In this document: in pieces, positions 17,059 through 26,423 of the stretch | How the letters are laid out: every line of letters starts with the position of its first letter | Position numbering within the stretch: position 1 is the first letter of the stretch | Source of the DNA: VBAS01 sp963773465 | GTDB taxonomy: Bacteria; Bacteroidota; Bacteroidia; Chitinophagales; Chitinophagaceae | Direction of reading: 5' to 3' | DNA: 64,000 nucleotides | Assembly: GCA_963773465.1 (NCBI GenBank) | Contig: CAVZBF010000001.1 | Coordinates: 1,736,001 to 1,800,000, forward strand | Notes under the pieces: model-generated | Seen by the model: only the letters and a program-made list of their open reading frames with translations | What the model was told of the DNA's origin: nothing | The model's database searches: none | Program-made: the position numbers and the translations under genes

Positions 17059-18312
17059 ATGCAAAGATTTCTCTTAAGCCTGCTTATTCTTTTAGGAAGC
17101 AGCCGTTTGTTTGCCCAATCGATCGAGGACATAGAACAACAATTTCAAAAAGGAGAATTAGATAAAGCCAAAGCGTCAGTGGATGCTTTTCTTACCAAAG
17201 AAAAAAATGCAGCTAAATCGGATGGCTGGTGGTATAAGGGTGTAATCTATAACGAGATCGCGAAAAGCGAAAAATTTAAAGCGCTGGCGCCGGATGGCCG
17301 CATGGAAGCATTCAATGCATTTAAGAAATATTATGAACTGGACCCTAAAGCTGTAAGGGCTACGCTTGAGCAGCATGTGCGAATGTTTGATCTCTACAAT
17401 GGTTATTTTGATAAAGGAGTGGCAGATTTTGGCGCATCAAAATTTGATTCTGCATACCTCAACTTCAAAAATGCGTTAATGGTGGAGGAATATATTACAG
17501 GCAAAAACTTTGAGTATAATAACTTTAAGTTCCCTGTCTTCGATACTACTTTAGTTCAAAATATTGCATTAAGTGCTTACCGCGCAAAGAAAGATGATGA
17601 TGCTGTTGTTTATTACAAAAAGATTGCCGACCAGAAAATTGCGGGCAAGGATAATGTAGATGTTTACCAATTGCTGGTTGAATATTACCAAAAGAGAAAT
17701 GATAAAGCCAATAAGGAGAAATACCTGCAATTGGGCCGTGAGCTTTTTCCGGCTGATGACCGCTGGTACCAGATCGAGCTGGAAGAAATAGATGTCAAGG
17801 ATAAAAAAGCTCTGTTTGCCAGGTATGACGAGCTGATGCCGAAATATCCTGACAAATACCTGATGACATATAATTATGCCGTAGAGTTATTTAATTATAC
17901 TTATGCCGGCGATACTAAGCCCGCAGATTATAAAGAATCACAAAAGAAGATCGAAACCGTTTTGAAAGCAACGATCGAGAGAAATAAGAATTATGCGGAA
18001 GCAAATGTGCTGATGGCCCGTCATTTTTATAATGTTCTTTACGATGCGCAGGATGAGATACAGGCAATAAAAGGAACTACACCAGCAGATAAGAAAAAGA
18101 AAGATGACCTGAAGCCAAAAATGATGGAAGCAGCAGACCATTTAATTAGTTATGCCCAGGCAGCCTTTGATCTTTATAATGCAAAAGCAACGTTGAAGGC
18201 AGGGGAGAAAGGAAACTTTAAAGTAGTGTCCGGCTATCTTGCTACGGCGTATGATGTAAAAGGAGACAAGACCAAAGCAGAGGAGTATCGAAAAAAAGCA
18301 GAAGGTATTTAA
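17059..18312 (+). CDS. Exported TPR-like protein
   Basis: A 417-residue protein with a cleavable signal peptide (RFLLSLLILLGSSRLFAQS, cut after about residue 20) and repeated helical hairpins with TPR spacing (IEDIEQQFQKGELDKAKASV, DSAYLNFKNALMV, YAEANVLMARHFYNV). Likely periplasmic. Conserved proteins of this shape are common in Chitinophagaceae without assigned function. It is monocistronic and followed by a strong terminator. Confidence 0.7.
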   Translation: MQRFLLSLLILLGSSRLFAQSIEDIEQQFQKGELDKAKASVDAFLTKEKNAAKSDGWWYKGVIYNEIAKSEKFKALAPDGRMEAFNAFKKYYELDPKAVRATLEQHVRMFDLYNGYFDKGVADFGASKFDSAYLNFKNALMVEEYITGKNFEYNNFKFPVFDTTLVQNIALSAYRAKKDDDAVVYYKKIADQKIAGKDNVDVYQLLVEYYQKRNDKANKEKYLQLGRELFPADDRWYQIELEEIDVKDKKALFARYDELMPKYPDKYLMTYNYAVELFNYTYAGDTKPADYKESQKKIETVLKATIERNKNYAEANVLMARHFYNVLYDAQDEIQAIKGTTPADKKKKDDLKPKMMEAADHLISYAQAAFDLYNAKATLKAGEKGNFKVVSGYLATAYDVKGDKTKAEEYRKKAEGI

Positions 18313-18323
18313 TTACAAATAGT

Positions 18324-18348
18324 AAAACCACCGGAAGGTGGTTTTTTT
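18324..18348 (+). terminator. Intrinsic terminator
   Basis: AAAACCACC (18324-18332), loop GGAA, GGTGGTTTT (18337-18345), continuing into T; 12 bp after the exported TPR-like gene. Confidence 0.9.
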
Positions 18349-18385
18349 ATTTGATAGTTATTTCAATCAATGCCGAAGATTGATG

Positions 18386-18655
18386 CTAGCCATGAGTCTC
18401 CGCCTGAACAATCCCATCAAGTTCAGCCTTAAAATTTTTGCAACAGCAATCTTTAATTTCTAAGAAGTCTTCTACATCTTTTAATTTAACCAGGATCGTG
18501 CTTTCCTTATCCGGATGAGTTTTACATTTAATTCCGTCATACTTTTTATTTAGATCTTCTGCATTATTATAAACAGATTGGTTTCTTAAAACGATCATGT
18601 CATTGTCAAATTGATCTTTGTGAAGTGCCAATAGATCGGGGAGGAATTTTAGCAT
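18386..18655 (-). CDS. Hypothetical small Cys-rich protein
   Basis: An 89-residue soluble protein with no signal or membrane segment. It has a KCKTHPD segment and a Cys triplet (IKDCCCKNF), together giving four Cys and one His that could bind metal. I do not recognise the family. It has its own downstream gap and faces the terminator of the preceding plus-strand gene. The open frame, clear start and sequence character suggest a real gene. Confidence 0.55.
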   Translation of the reverse strand: MLKFLPDLLALHKDQFDNDMIVLRNQSVYNNAEDLNKKYDGIKCKTHPDKESTILVKLKDVEDFLEIKDCCCKNFKAELDGIVQAETHG

Positions 18656-18910
18656 GGGTCTAATTTAGAAAGAATGTGCGATAGTAGGGAATTCATGGTA
18701 CAAGGAAGGAGTGATACGAAGTTCTCACGAGTGGGAGCTTTCCTTTTCAGTGTTCATGATGGTGCGCATTCTATTTAACATAACGGTAATTATAAGACAA
18801 AAAGACTGAATTTCAGAAAGTTGAGTTTTCTTATAATGTATTATTATGTTAAGAGTTTTCAGTTCCTTTTTATGTTTATTGTATATTTAAGTAAGCAATC
18901 CCATTATTGT

Positions 18911-19153
18911 ATGCAAAAGCTGGAAGATCTCAAATTCGATCCCAAGTATAATCTTCAAATGATCTTTGAATTGCTTGTTGAGATACTTGCATTGCAACAA
19001 GCGACAAATAAAGTGTTGACTCAACGATTATATGGTGAAGATGCAAGCCTCGCACAGGAAGAAATTTTCAAAGCCTGCGCAGAACTAAAACCGCAGATAA
19101 TGGAATCGCTCTATGTGATATTTGGAAAAACGCCTCCTATCAAGCCTAAATGA
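18911..19153 (+). CDS. Hypothetical small helical protein
   Basis: An 80-residue protein from ATG 18911 (MQKLEDLKFDPKYNLQMIFE). The frame is open for another 30 codons upstream, but that stretch is a hydrophobic, low-quality translation, so the inner start is preferred. Mostly alpha-helical, soluble, unknown family. It ends 5 bp from the convergent deacetylase gene. The 250 bp upstream hold no other feature except a weak inverted repeat. Confidence 0.55.
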   Translation: MQKLEDLKFDPKYNLQMIFELLVEILALQQATNKVLTQRLYGEDASLAQEEIFKACAELKPQIMESLYVIFGKTPPIKPK

Positions 19154-19158
19154 AAAAA

Positions 19159-20089
19159 TTATTTCCTCACGATCTTATCCCTGATCTCTTTCCAGGTGAT
19201 GACATAAATATTGTTTTCCTTTAAAACCTTCTTGCATTCAGCGCTTGAAAAGAAATTAAAATCTTCCTGGCGCCAGGCAGCGCCCCAGCCAGGATGATCG
19301 ATGGTTACAGCACGCATTTCTTCATCATCGTAAGCTGTATGTATAATAAGGTATGTAAGCCCGGGCTTCAGGTTTTTAATTCCATTAATATAAAAATTGG
19401 AAAAACCATTTTTGAAATCCTGCGGATTTGCAGAAAGGATATAATCTACCAAAACATCTTTATCAGAAACGATCGTATCAAATTTTACTCTTAAAGGATT
19501 TTCTAACTGCCGCGGAATGAAAACAGGTATCTTAAATTCATGTCCTACTTTCAGATAGGCTTTCAAATAATCGAGCCGTTCCAGCGCGGTGCCCATATGT
19601 GCGTCCAGGTGCGTTGGATCGATGCCAAATTGTTTTGCACGTAAAACCTGGTTGCGTATTTCTGTTTCCACTTCTGCAGCGCTGGCATTTTGAGAAACAC
19701 TATCGACAGATGAATAAAGAAAACCATTCTTATTTACAAGCCCCGGCACTTTTTCTTTTGCAGTTACCGGCCCCCATTTATAATGTTTCCATTCACTTGT
19801 CAATGTTATATGCAAGACCAAAATCAGCTGAAGGATTTGATTGTGCATACGCAGCAATTTCAGGAAACCATGGACATGGCACCATAATGCTTGCGGAGCT
19901 TACGCTTCCTTTTTCCATAGCTGTTATCGATGCTGCGTTTTCTGAATGTGAAACTCCCAGGTCATCGGCATGTATGATGACAAGCTTGGCATCTTTTGGA
20001 TAGCCTAACCTCTCCTGTATTGTTTTTGTTTGGCCCCAGCCAAGAGTTGTGTAAAACAAAGCCAATAAAATTATTATTCCATTTTTCAT
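19159..20089 (-). CDS. YdjC/ChbG-like polysaccharide deacetylase (one frameshift)
   Basis: An exported protein of about 309 residues (signal MKNGIIILLALFYTTLGWGQ). The metal-site motifs of the YdjC family are present: KLVIIHADDLGVSHSEN (Asp-Asp), PSADFGLHITLTSEW (His after the break) and DPTHLDAHMGT (His-x-x-x-His type). ChbG removes the acetyl group from chitin oligosaccharides; the substrate here is unknown. The first part stops near 19793; dropping the C at 19813 (G on the coding strand) joins ADFGL to HITLTSEWKHYKW. Probably a sequencing insertion. Confidence 0.82.
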
Positions 20090-20136
20090 TTTAACTTATT
20101 AAAATCATATGACTAACTATATGTAGTTGCTTCGTA

Positions 20137-20213
20137 TCCTTTGTGACATTCTTTGTGTCCTTTGTGGTAAAAAATAACACAAAGAACACAAAGACAACAC
20201 AAAGAACACAAAG
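20137..20213. repeat. CACAAAGAACAC-family inverted repeat, copy 3
   Basis: Left arm CTTTGTGTCCTTTGTG, right arm CACAAAGAACACAAAG repeated twice (separated by ACAA). It separates the deacetylase from the SAM hydrolase. A reading frame through it is only translated repeat. Confidence 0.8.
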
Positions 20214-20253
20214 ATAATAATTGATATATCCGGAGAGCCAATTAAAATAAAAC

Positions 20254-21138
20254 TCATTTACTAATCTTAATTGACCATTCCGGTCCGCTATAAACTTTGA
20301 AGCTATCTGAAAAATCACCTTGATTGATCGCAAGTGAAAAATTCATCAGGCTATTAAAATAAGCAAGCGGGCTTCCCTCCTTTACCGATCCAAAGGTTTT
20401 TTCCAATGGAACGATGTTTTTAAAAACTGAAGAATTGTTGTTCCATATTTCAACTTGTAAACTGTCGCCGTATTTCACTCCCATTTTATAAACAAGCGAA
20501 CCAGGAATATTTGTCCAAACGTTTCCGTATTGGATATCAAGCACAGGTATATTTCCTTTTATAACGCCATTGTCCAAAACGGCTTCCTGGTAATTAATGC
20601 TAACAACTTCTTTCGGAAGCTTTTTTCCAACTTTTTTAAAAGAGATTTTACTTGCGGCTAATCTTGCAGCAGTATATACATACACATCACGACCATAAAA
20701 CGTATTTGAATTCTCTGAACCTTTGCGGCGGTTTATACTTTCATCGATTTCTCTTATTTCAGCAATGCCAAGATTTTTTGCTACTAATGTCAGCGTGCCA
20801 TTATCGGGTGAAACAAAATAATGACCGGATTTGGTTTTCAGCACAACAGATCTTCTTGCTGTGCCTACACCAGGGTCAACCACAGAAACAAAAACAGTTC
20901 CTTTTGGCCAGTATACTGCAGCCTGGTTCAGCCGGTAAGCAGCTTCCCAGATATTATAGGAAGGTATCTCGTGAGTAATATCAAACAATTGCAGTGCAGG
21001 TTCAACAGATAACGCCACTCCTTTCATTTCGGCCACTGCCCCATCTTTTACACCAAAATCAGTCTGTAAAACAACCGCAGGTAATGGCACTGTGCAGGAA
21101 ATAAACGCCACGGCAATAAACAGGAAATACTTTTTCAT
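20254..21138 (-). CDS. SAM hydroxide adenosyltransferase (DUF62), exported
   Basis: A 294-residue member of the DUF62 family, which hydrolyses S-adenosylmethionine to adenosine and methionine and is related to fluorinase and chlorinase. The two-domain pattern is clear: LQTDFGVKDGAVAEMKG, an SVVDPGVGTARRSV strand and YFVSPDNGTL, then FYGRDVYVYTAA. The N-terminus MKKYFLFIAVAFISC looks like a lipoprotein signal, putting the enzyme outside the cytoplasm where SAM is not expected. The ATG faces the divergent neighbour; a repeat separates it from the deacetylase. Confidence 0.85.
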   Translation of the reverse strand: MKKYFLFIAVAFISCTVPLPAVVLQTDFGVKDGAVAEMKGVALSVEPALQLFDITHEIPSYNIWEAAYRLNQAAVYWPKGTVFVSVVDPGVGTARRSVVLKTKSGHYFVSPDNGTLTLVAKNLGIAEIREIDESINRRKGSENSNTFYGRDVYVYTAARLAASKISFKKVGKKLPKEVVSINYQEAVLDNGVIKGNIPVLDIQYGNVWTNIPGSLVYKMGVKYGDSLQVEIWNNNSSVFKNIVPLEKTFGSVKEGSPLAYFNSLMNFSLAINQGDFSDSFKVYSGPEWSIKISK

Positions 21139-21181
21139 GAAGCGATTGATTCGTTACTTTATTAAATTATTCAGAAAGATA

Positions 21182-21694
21182 ATGAATATTAAAACTGCTT
21201 TGTTAAAAGAGCATTCAAAAAAACAATGCGATGCAATTGTGAAATGGGTGGGTCATGATCAAAAAAGATTTGATGAATTATTCCACCTGTTTTTAAATGA
21301 TGAATACCGTGTCGTACAAAGGGCTGGATGGCCGATCAGCTATTGCGTGGAAAAACATCCGGAGTTTATTAAAAAGCATTTTACCAACCTGGTAAAAAAT
21401 TTAAGTAAAAAGGGAATTCATGATGCAGTGAAAAGAAACAGCGTCCGGCTTTTGCAGTATGTATCTATTCCTGAAAAATTTCATGGACAAGTGATGGATA
21501 TTTGCTTTCGATACGTTACCTCGCCTGCTGAAGCAGTTGCTGTAAAAGCATTTTCGATAACCGTATTGCAAAATCTTGCAAAGCAATACCCGGAGATCAT
21601 TAACGAAATAAAACTGGTGATTGAAGAAAGATGGGACTATGAAACGGTAGCATTTAAAACAAGAGCAAAGAAATTGCTTAAAGAACTTTCTTAG
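21182..21694 (+). CDS. HEAT-like repeat protein
   Basis: A protein of about 170 residues from ATG 21182 (MNIKTALLKEHSKKQCDAIV). The frame is open into the divergent gene, and an in-frame ATG lies 45 bp upstream, but the inner start matches the fold. It is all helical with HEAT/ARM spacing (QRAGWPISYCVEKHPEFIKK, AVKRNSVRLLQYVSIPEKF, AVKAFSITVLQNLAKQYPEI), similar to DNA-alkylation-repair-like HEAT proteins but without AlkD active-site residues that I can recognise. Function unknown. It overlaps the end of the convergent DUF2071 gene by 17 bp. Confidence 0.65.
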   Translation: MNIKTALLKEHSKKQCDAIVKWVGHDQKRFDELFHLFLNDEYRVVQRAGWPISYCVEKHPEFIKKHFTNLVKNLSKKGIHDAVKRNSVRLLQYVSIPEKFHGQVMDICFRYVTSPAEAVAVKAFSITVLQNLAKQYPEIINEIKLVIEERWDYETVAFKTRAKKLLKELS

Positions 21695-22391
21695 TGTAAA
21701 TAATAGCTGGTGAACCTTCGGCAAGTAACACCGATGCCGGCCGCTCATGATCTAAAGATGCAAAGTCATTTCCATACAGGGGCCTAAAATTGCAATCAAT
21801 GTTATAATGTTCTATAGGGTAAATATTCCATCGCGGATGATCAACCTGGTACACTTCTGTTTTATTTTTATCAATTGATGAATAACCCCAATAATGTTCA
21901 GTAATAAATTCTTCGTTGCTTCCCGATTTAAATTGATATGAATTTGAATTGGCGATTACTTCTAACTTATTCCATTTATGATCCTTTTTCCAATGATAAC
22001 CGACCCTAAGGTTATTGTTTATTTCACATGTATATTTTATGGGACATGTTACAAACCGTTCTTTGTACAACCGGTTGGCGACAAAAGTTACAGCATGTTT
22101 GGGAACAAACTCATTGATGAAAACGACTCCTCTTTTCCAATCATTCCCTGATTTTGCTCGAACATAAAAGCGAAAATTTACTTCCGGGAAGTTTGAATGA
22201 AAAGGTATACTGATCCCACGCAGTTTAGTTTTTAAAACCATAAATCCAACCAGGCTTACATAATATTTATTTTCCCACGCATCCAATTCTGTTCCGGCCG
22301 GTAGGTATTTTTTTAAAATAGCCGGGTCAATCTCATAATTAGCCATTATCAACTTTCGCCATTCTGCTGTAAGAAGTTTCCGTTGGCTCAT
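21678..22391 (-). CDS. DUF2071 (YqjF-like) protein
   Basis: A 237-residue soluble protein with the DUF2071 pattern: LLTAEWRKLIMANYEIDPAI, LKKYLPAGTELDAW, SLVGFMVLKTKLRG, and late ITEHYWGY/VDHPRWNIYP. The family has an acetoacetate-decarboxylase-like fold and no firm function. The ATG overlaps the stop of the NADH dehydrogenase gene by 4 bp, so the two are translationally coupled. Confidence 0.85.
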   Translation of the reverse strand: MSQRKLLTAEWRKLIMANYEIDPAILKKYLPAGTELDAWENKYYVSLVGFMVLKTKLRGISIPFHSNFPEVNFRFYVRAKSGNDWKRGVVFINEFVPKHAVTFVANRLYKERFVTCPIKYTCEINNNLRVGYHWKKDHKWNKLEVIANSNSYQFKSGSNEEFITEHYWGYSSIDKNKTEVYQVDHPRWNIYPIEHYNIDCNFRPLYGNDFASLDHERPASVLLAEGSPAIIYTKKVL

Positions 22392-23654
22392 TTTTTTGAC
22401 TTCTTGAATTCTTTAAAGATCAACCGCAGGCTTTGATCATAAGTGATATAATTATACAGCCAGTTTATAAAAACAAAGAACCGGTTCTTTACACCGAGTA
22501 TCAGCATCAGGTGCAGGCTCATCCAGATGATCCATGCAAACCAGCCGCCGAAATGCAGCTTAGGTTTGGGGATATCAACAACTGCAAGATTTCTGCCCAC
22601 AGTAGCCATGATTCCTTTATCGTGATATTCATATTCTTTAAGATCGCTTCTTCCGTTTTTTATCTTGATGAGATTTTCAGCAAGCAGTTTCGCCTGTTGA
22701 ATAGCCGTTGTTGCCACCTGCGGATGACCATTTGGATAAGCCGGTGTTTCCATATAAGCAAGATCACCGATCGCATAAACATTTTGAAAACCGGTCACCC
22801 TGTTTTGCCTGTCTACTTTTATCCTGTTTCCCCTGGCTATTAAACTTTTATCAACGCCATCGGGAATATTACCTTTAATACCCGCAGCCCAGAGAACTGT
22901 AGCTGAGGGTATGCTTTGCCCGTCACCGAGCAAAACATTTTTACCATCATAATCTTTCACATGAGCACCTGTCATCACTTTTACGCCAAGTTTTTCCAAA
23001 TATTTTTTTGATTGAATGGAAGATTTCTCACTCATGTGCCCAAGCGTTTTTTGCGTGCCTTCCAATAAAAAAATATTCATTCTTGAAAAATCAAGCTCAG
23101 GATAATCTTTTGGCAGAACATATTTTTTCATTTCGGCCAGTGCACCCGAGATCTCAACCCCGGTTGGCCCCCCTCCCACTACTACAATATTCATCAGGCG
23201 CTGCAGTTCTTCTTCGTTCTTCGTTGCTAATGCATCTTCAAAATTTTGAACAAGCTTATAACGGAGTTGTAATGCTTCCACCGTTGACTTCATTGGAAAA
23301 GCATGTTCTTCTAACTGCTGTGTTACCAAAAAAATTTGTATCGGCGCCGGTAGCTAAAACCAGCACATCATAGTTCTCTTCTCCTATGCCGGTTATGATT
23401 TTATTTTCAGCGGGAACTATTTGTTTCAGATCGGTGATCCTGATGCGGACATTTTTACTTTTTTGAAATGCTTTTCTTAATGGGAAAGAAATATTACTCG
23501 CATCGAGTCCTGCAGTAGCTACCTGGTAAAACAGTGGTTGAAACTGGTGATAATTAAATTTATCAATGAGCAATACTTCAAAACCGGGTTTATTATTAAG
23601 TTTTCTTGCCAATTTTAATCCGCCAAATCCTCCGCCGACAATAATTACTTTCAT
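22388..23654 (-). CDS. NDH-2 type NAD(P)H dehydrogenase (one frameshift)
   Basis: A monotopic flavoprotein that passes electrons from NADH to quinone. It starts KVIIVGGGFGGLKLARKLNN (FAD site), then FNYHQFQPLFYQVATAGLDA, VVVGGGPTGVEISGALAE (NAD site) and the FAD-binding YAIGDLAYMETPAYP. The C-terminus (WFAWIIWMSLHLMLILGVKN) is a membrane-association segment. The frame breaks at 23318: removing one base joins ATGADTNFFGNT to QLEEHAFPMKS, giving about 421 residues. Coupled to DUF2071. The restored protein has every expected motif. Confidence 0.9.
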
Positions 23655-23723
23655 CTAGAAATCATTTACAGCCCAAATTTACACAATTTTCAATAATTAT
23701 TGAAAATTTAAAATTCCCGTTTG

Positions 23724-24974
23724 TTACCATGAATTAGCCACCCAGGAGAAAATGAATAAAGCAATACCATATATTATTGCAAGCGAACTTCCGGCATCCG
23801 CATTAAAAAACATGACCAATATTGACAATAATCCTAAACCTACAAGACCAGCGGGATACCATACCCTGATCCCACCGGAACTAAAATTCAACGGTAATTC
23901 TAATTTCCCGACGGGAATTGACATTGAGGCAAGAATAAATGCAGTGTATGCCAACGCGGTTGGTAATTCATCAAAAGAATAAAATGCATAGCAGCCCAAT
24001 AAAATCCCGGAAAGTAAAAGTGACACAGTCGTTATCCCGATTATTGATTCACTTTTTGTAAGAGAATGTTTTCCATCTTTATGAAATAACAGGAAAAAAT
24101 TTGCAATCGGATTAGCGATCCAGGTGAAAAAAACAAATATGAAATACAAAACGATCAAAGGAAGCAGGAAGGGCCTTAACGCAGCATTTGTTGAAGCAAC
24201 ACCTCTCAGCACCCTGAAAAGAACGTAAATACCGATAATGAATATCCATTGAAAGTTTTTACCTTTTTCCGACATCCACATGCTAAATTGTAAAACGAGC
24301 TTGTAAGGAGTGAAATTTGATTTCAACGATTCTTTCAATCCTAATCTTGCAGATTCAAAATTCGGGTCAGTACGTAAAGCTTCCCTGAAATGATGCGCCG
24401 CTTTTTTATGACTTCCTCTTTCAAGATAGTTCCATCCTACTGTAGTATGGGTAAATTTATTGTCAGGGTCTTTTGATAAAGAATCACCGATGGTCTCAAC
24501 GGCCTCATCAGTTCGCTTCAGTTTATTCAACGCTCTTGCTCTTGCATTCAGGCAGGTTATATTTTCCGGGTCAAGCTCCAGCCCTTCATCTGCGTTTTGC
24601 AATGCTTCATCATATTTTTTTTCATCAAGAAAAATAAATGAAAGCAATCCAAAGTATTCGGCATTATATGGGTTCAGCCGGATTGCTTTGCTCAGGTTAT
24701 CTTTAGCAGGCAGAAACATATCCTTTTGATAATAACCAAAACCCAGCAGGTAAAAATAAAATGATTCATTAGGATCGATGGCGATCGCCTTATTGATGAT
24801 CTCAATTCCGGCGTCATGCTGACCCTCATTCATGTAACATCGTGCGAGGATCGATAAGGCATAATCGTTATTGGGCTCTTGCTGCAATGCTTGCTTTACT
24901 TGTTTTTCGGCATCCCTGGTCCTTCCCTGTTCCAGTAATAAATTCGCTCTTTCCAATAGCGGTGTTACATCCAT
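23724..24974 (-). CDS. TPR protein with C-terminal membrane domain
   Basis: A 416-residue protein. Residues 1-210 hold about five consecutive TPRs (DAEKQVKQALQQEPNNDYAL, IEIINKAIAIDPNESF, AKDNLSKAIRLNPYNAEYFG, AAHHFREALRTDPNFESA). Residues 235-416 contain four to five hydrophobic helices. The TPR part is probably cytoplasmic, as no signal peptide is present. It lies 2 bp downstream of the AAA ATPase gene, which has its own TPR-like N-terminus, so the pair is likely co-expressed and may form a complex. Confidence 0.75.
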   Translation of the reverse strand: MDVTPLLERANLLLEQGRTRDAEKQVKQALQQEPNNDYALSILARCYMNEGQHDAGIEIINKAIAIDPNESFYFYLLGFGYYQKDMFLPAKDNLSKAIRLNPYNAEYFGLLSFIFLDEKKYDEALQNADEGLELDPENITCLNARARALNKLKRTDEAVETIGDSLSKDPDNKFTHTTVGWNYLERGSHKKAAHHFREALRTDPNFESARLGLKESLKSNFTPYKLVLQFSMWMSEKGKNFQWIFIIGIYVLFRVLRGVASTNAALRPFLLPLIVLYFIFVFFTWIANPIANFFLLFHKDGKHSLTKSESIIGITTVSLLLSGILLGCYAFYSFDELPTALAYTAFILASMSIPVGKLELPLNFSSGGIRVWYPAGLVGLGLLSILVMFFNADAGSSLAIIYGIALFIFSWVANSW

Positions 24975-24976
24975 AA

Positions 24977-26284
24977 TTATTTCTTGATCTTTAGATATTT
25001 CAAAATGTCATCGTAGAGCCCTGACTCGTTTGAATACAAAGCATAGTTGCGTGCTGAAGAAAACCATTCAAGAGTAGTAGCACGATGTTGCTTAATTGCT
25101 TTCAGCAGATCTTTGGTAGTAATAGGTTGCAATGCTCCTTTGCTCATTGATTCACGAAGCTTGTCTTCCACAGCGATATCAACCACAGCTTTCAGATCAG
25201 CGCCGGAATAATCTTTTGCCGCCGCTGCTACTTTCCCAATTTCAATATCCGTTGCAGGCTTATCTTTTAAGATTGATCGTAAAATATCTTCCCTGGCTTC
25301 TTCATCCGGCGGCTCCACAAAAATTATCCGGTCAAAACGGCCGGGTCTTCTGAAAGCACCGTCAACACTCCATGGTGCATTGGTTGCTGCCAGTATCAAT
25401 ACACCATCGTTATCGCTTTCTACTCCATCCATTTCAGCAAGGAATTGATTAATGACATGTCTCATTCCCGATTGTTTCATATCATTACGGCTGGCTCCCA
25501 TTGCATCTACTTCATCAAAAAATAAAACACAAGGCGCATTTCGTCTTGCCATTTCAAAAATGCCATGAAGATTTTTTTCGCTGTTGCCGATCCACATATC
25601 TAAAATATCATGCAACCCGATATTGATGAATTTTGCATTGATCTCACCGGCGGTTGCTTTTGCAATAAATGTTTTACCGCAACCGGGCGGACCGTATAGC
25701 AAAATACCACCGCCTGTTTTTTTACCAAATGCTTTATAGAGCTCGGGGTTTTGCAGTGGCTGAATGATTTTTATCGCAATTTCTTCTTTCACTCTGTTCA
25801 TACCACCGACGTCTGAGAATTTAACGGCCGGCTTTTCCATAAAGTAATCATCGTCTTCATTCCACTCATCATCCGTTTCAGCAGCAGACGAAGGCATTCT
25901 TAATTGAGCATCTATTTCTTCATCTTTAAAATCGGGATGCAACGCAATGAGTTGCTGGTACAAACTGATCGCCTGCTGAATTGAATTTTCCTTGATCAGA
26001 CATTTTATATAACGAACCTGGTCATCTAAAGAAAGATGCGGCTGAAGCTGTTCATAAATAATAATTGCGGCAGAATTTTTTTGCAGGTAATAATAGCAAG
26101 TGGCTAATCCTAATTGTGCTTTTGTATTACCATAACTTTTTTCAAGTATTTGCTGATACTGCCCTGCTGATTCTGAATACATTTTTTCCTGCAACATAAG
26201 GTCAGCTACCTGTAAGCGTAACGGGATATTATCCGGCGAAAGCTTCAGTGCATCCAGTAAATTATTGATAAGTTCGTTTGCCAT
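24977..26284 (-). CDS. AAA+ ATPase with TPR-like N-terminus
   Basis: A protein of about 435 residues from ATG 26284 (MANELINNLLDALKLSPDN); the frame extends upstream only into a repeat element, so the inner start is used. Residues 1-125 are TPR-like, followed by an acidic linker (ETDDEWNEDDDYF) and one AAA domain: Walker A GPPGCGKT (198-205), Walker B VLFFDEVDAMG, and the SRH NAPWSVDGAFRRPGRFDR. The module is like FtsH/p97 but has no protease domain. Such ATPases remodel proteins; the partner may be the adjacent TPR membrane protein. Confidence 0.85.
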   Translation of the reverse strand: MANELINNLLDALKLSPDNIPLRLQVADLMLQEKMYSESAGQYQQILEKSYGNTKAQLGLATCYYYLQKNSAAIIIYEQLQPHLSLDDQVRYIKCLIKENSIQQAISLYQQLIALHPDFKDEEIDAQLRMPSSAAETDDEWNEDDDYFMEKPAVKFSDVGGMNRVKEEIAIKIIQPLQNPELYKAFGKKTGGGILLYGPPGCGKTFIAKATAGEINAKFINIGLHDILDMWIGNSEKNLHGIFEMARRNAPCVLFFDEVDAMGASRNDMKQSGMRHVINQFLAEMDGVESDNDGVLILAATNAPWSVDGAFRRPGRFDRIIFVEPPDEEAREDILRSILKDKPATDIEIGKVAAAAKDYSGADLKAVVDIAVEDKLRESMSKGALQPITTKDLLKAIKQHRATTLEWFSSARNYALYSNESGLYDDILKYLKIKK

Positions 26285-26297
26285 GATTGCAAATATA

Positions 26298-26423
26298 ATC
26301 GTGAATGGTGAATGGTGAATGGTGAATGGTGAATGGTGAATTCGTAGAGACAAGGCATGCCTTGTCTCTACGAAGTTCGGAGGCTCGCTATTCACCATTC
26401 ACCATTCACCATTCACCACTCAC
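26298..26423. repeat. Compound palindromic element A
   Basis: Tandem GTGAATG units (five to six) are followed by a 34-bp perfect palindrome (26341-26374, core GACAAGGCATGCCTTGTC) and then the inverse CATTCAC units. The whole forms one long hairpin between serA-1 and the AAA gene. A second copy lies at 27668-27805. Confidence 0.88.

Noticed and set aside
18821..18910. N-terminal extension of the small helical protein
   Set aside because: The added residues are hydrophobic and unlike the rest; the inner ATG gives a compact protein.
20091..20333. Minus-strand ORF of 80 codons
   Set aside because: It is largely the translated CACAAAGAACAC inverted repeat, overlapping the SAM hydrolase end.
26285..26398. 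Upstream start for the AAA ATPase
   Set aside because: The extension translates the compound palindromic element (IHHSPFT repeats), so it is not protein sequence.
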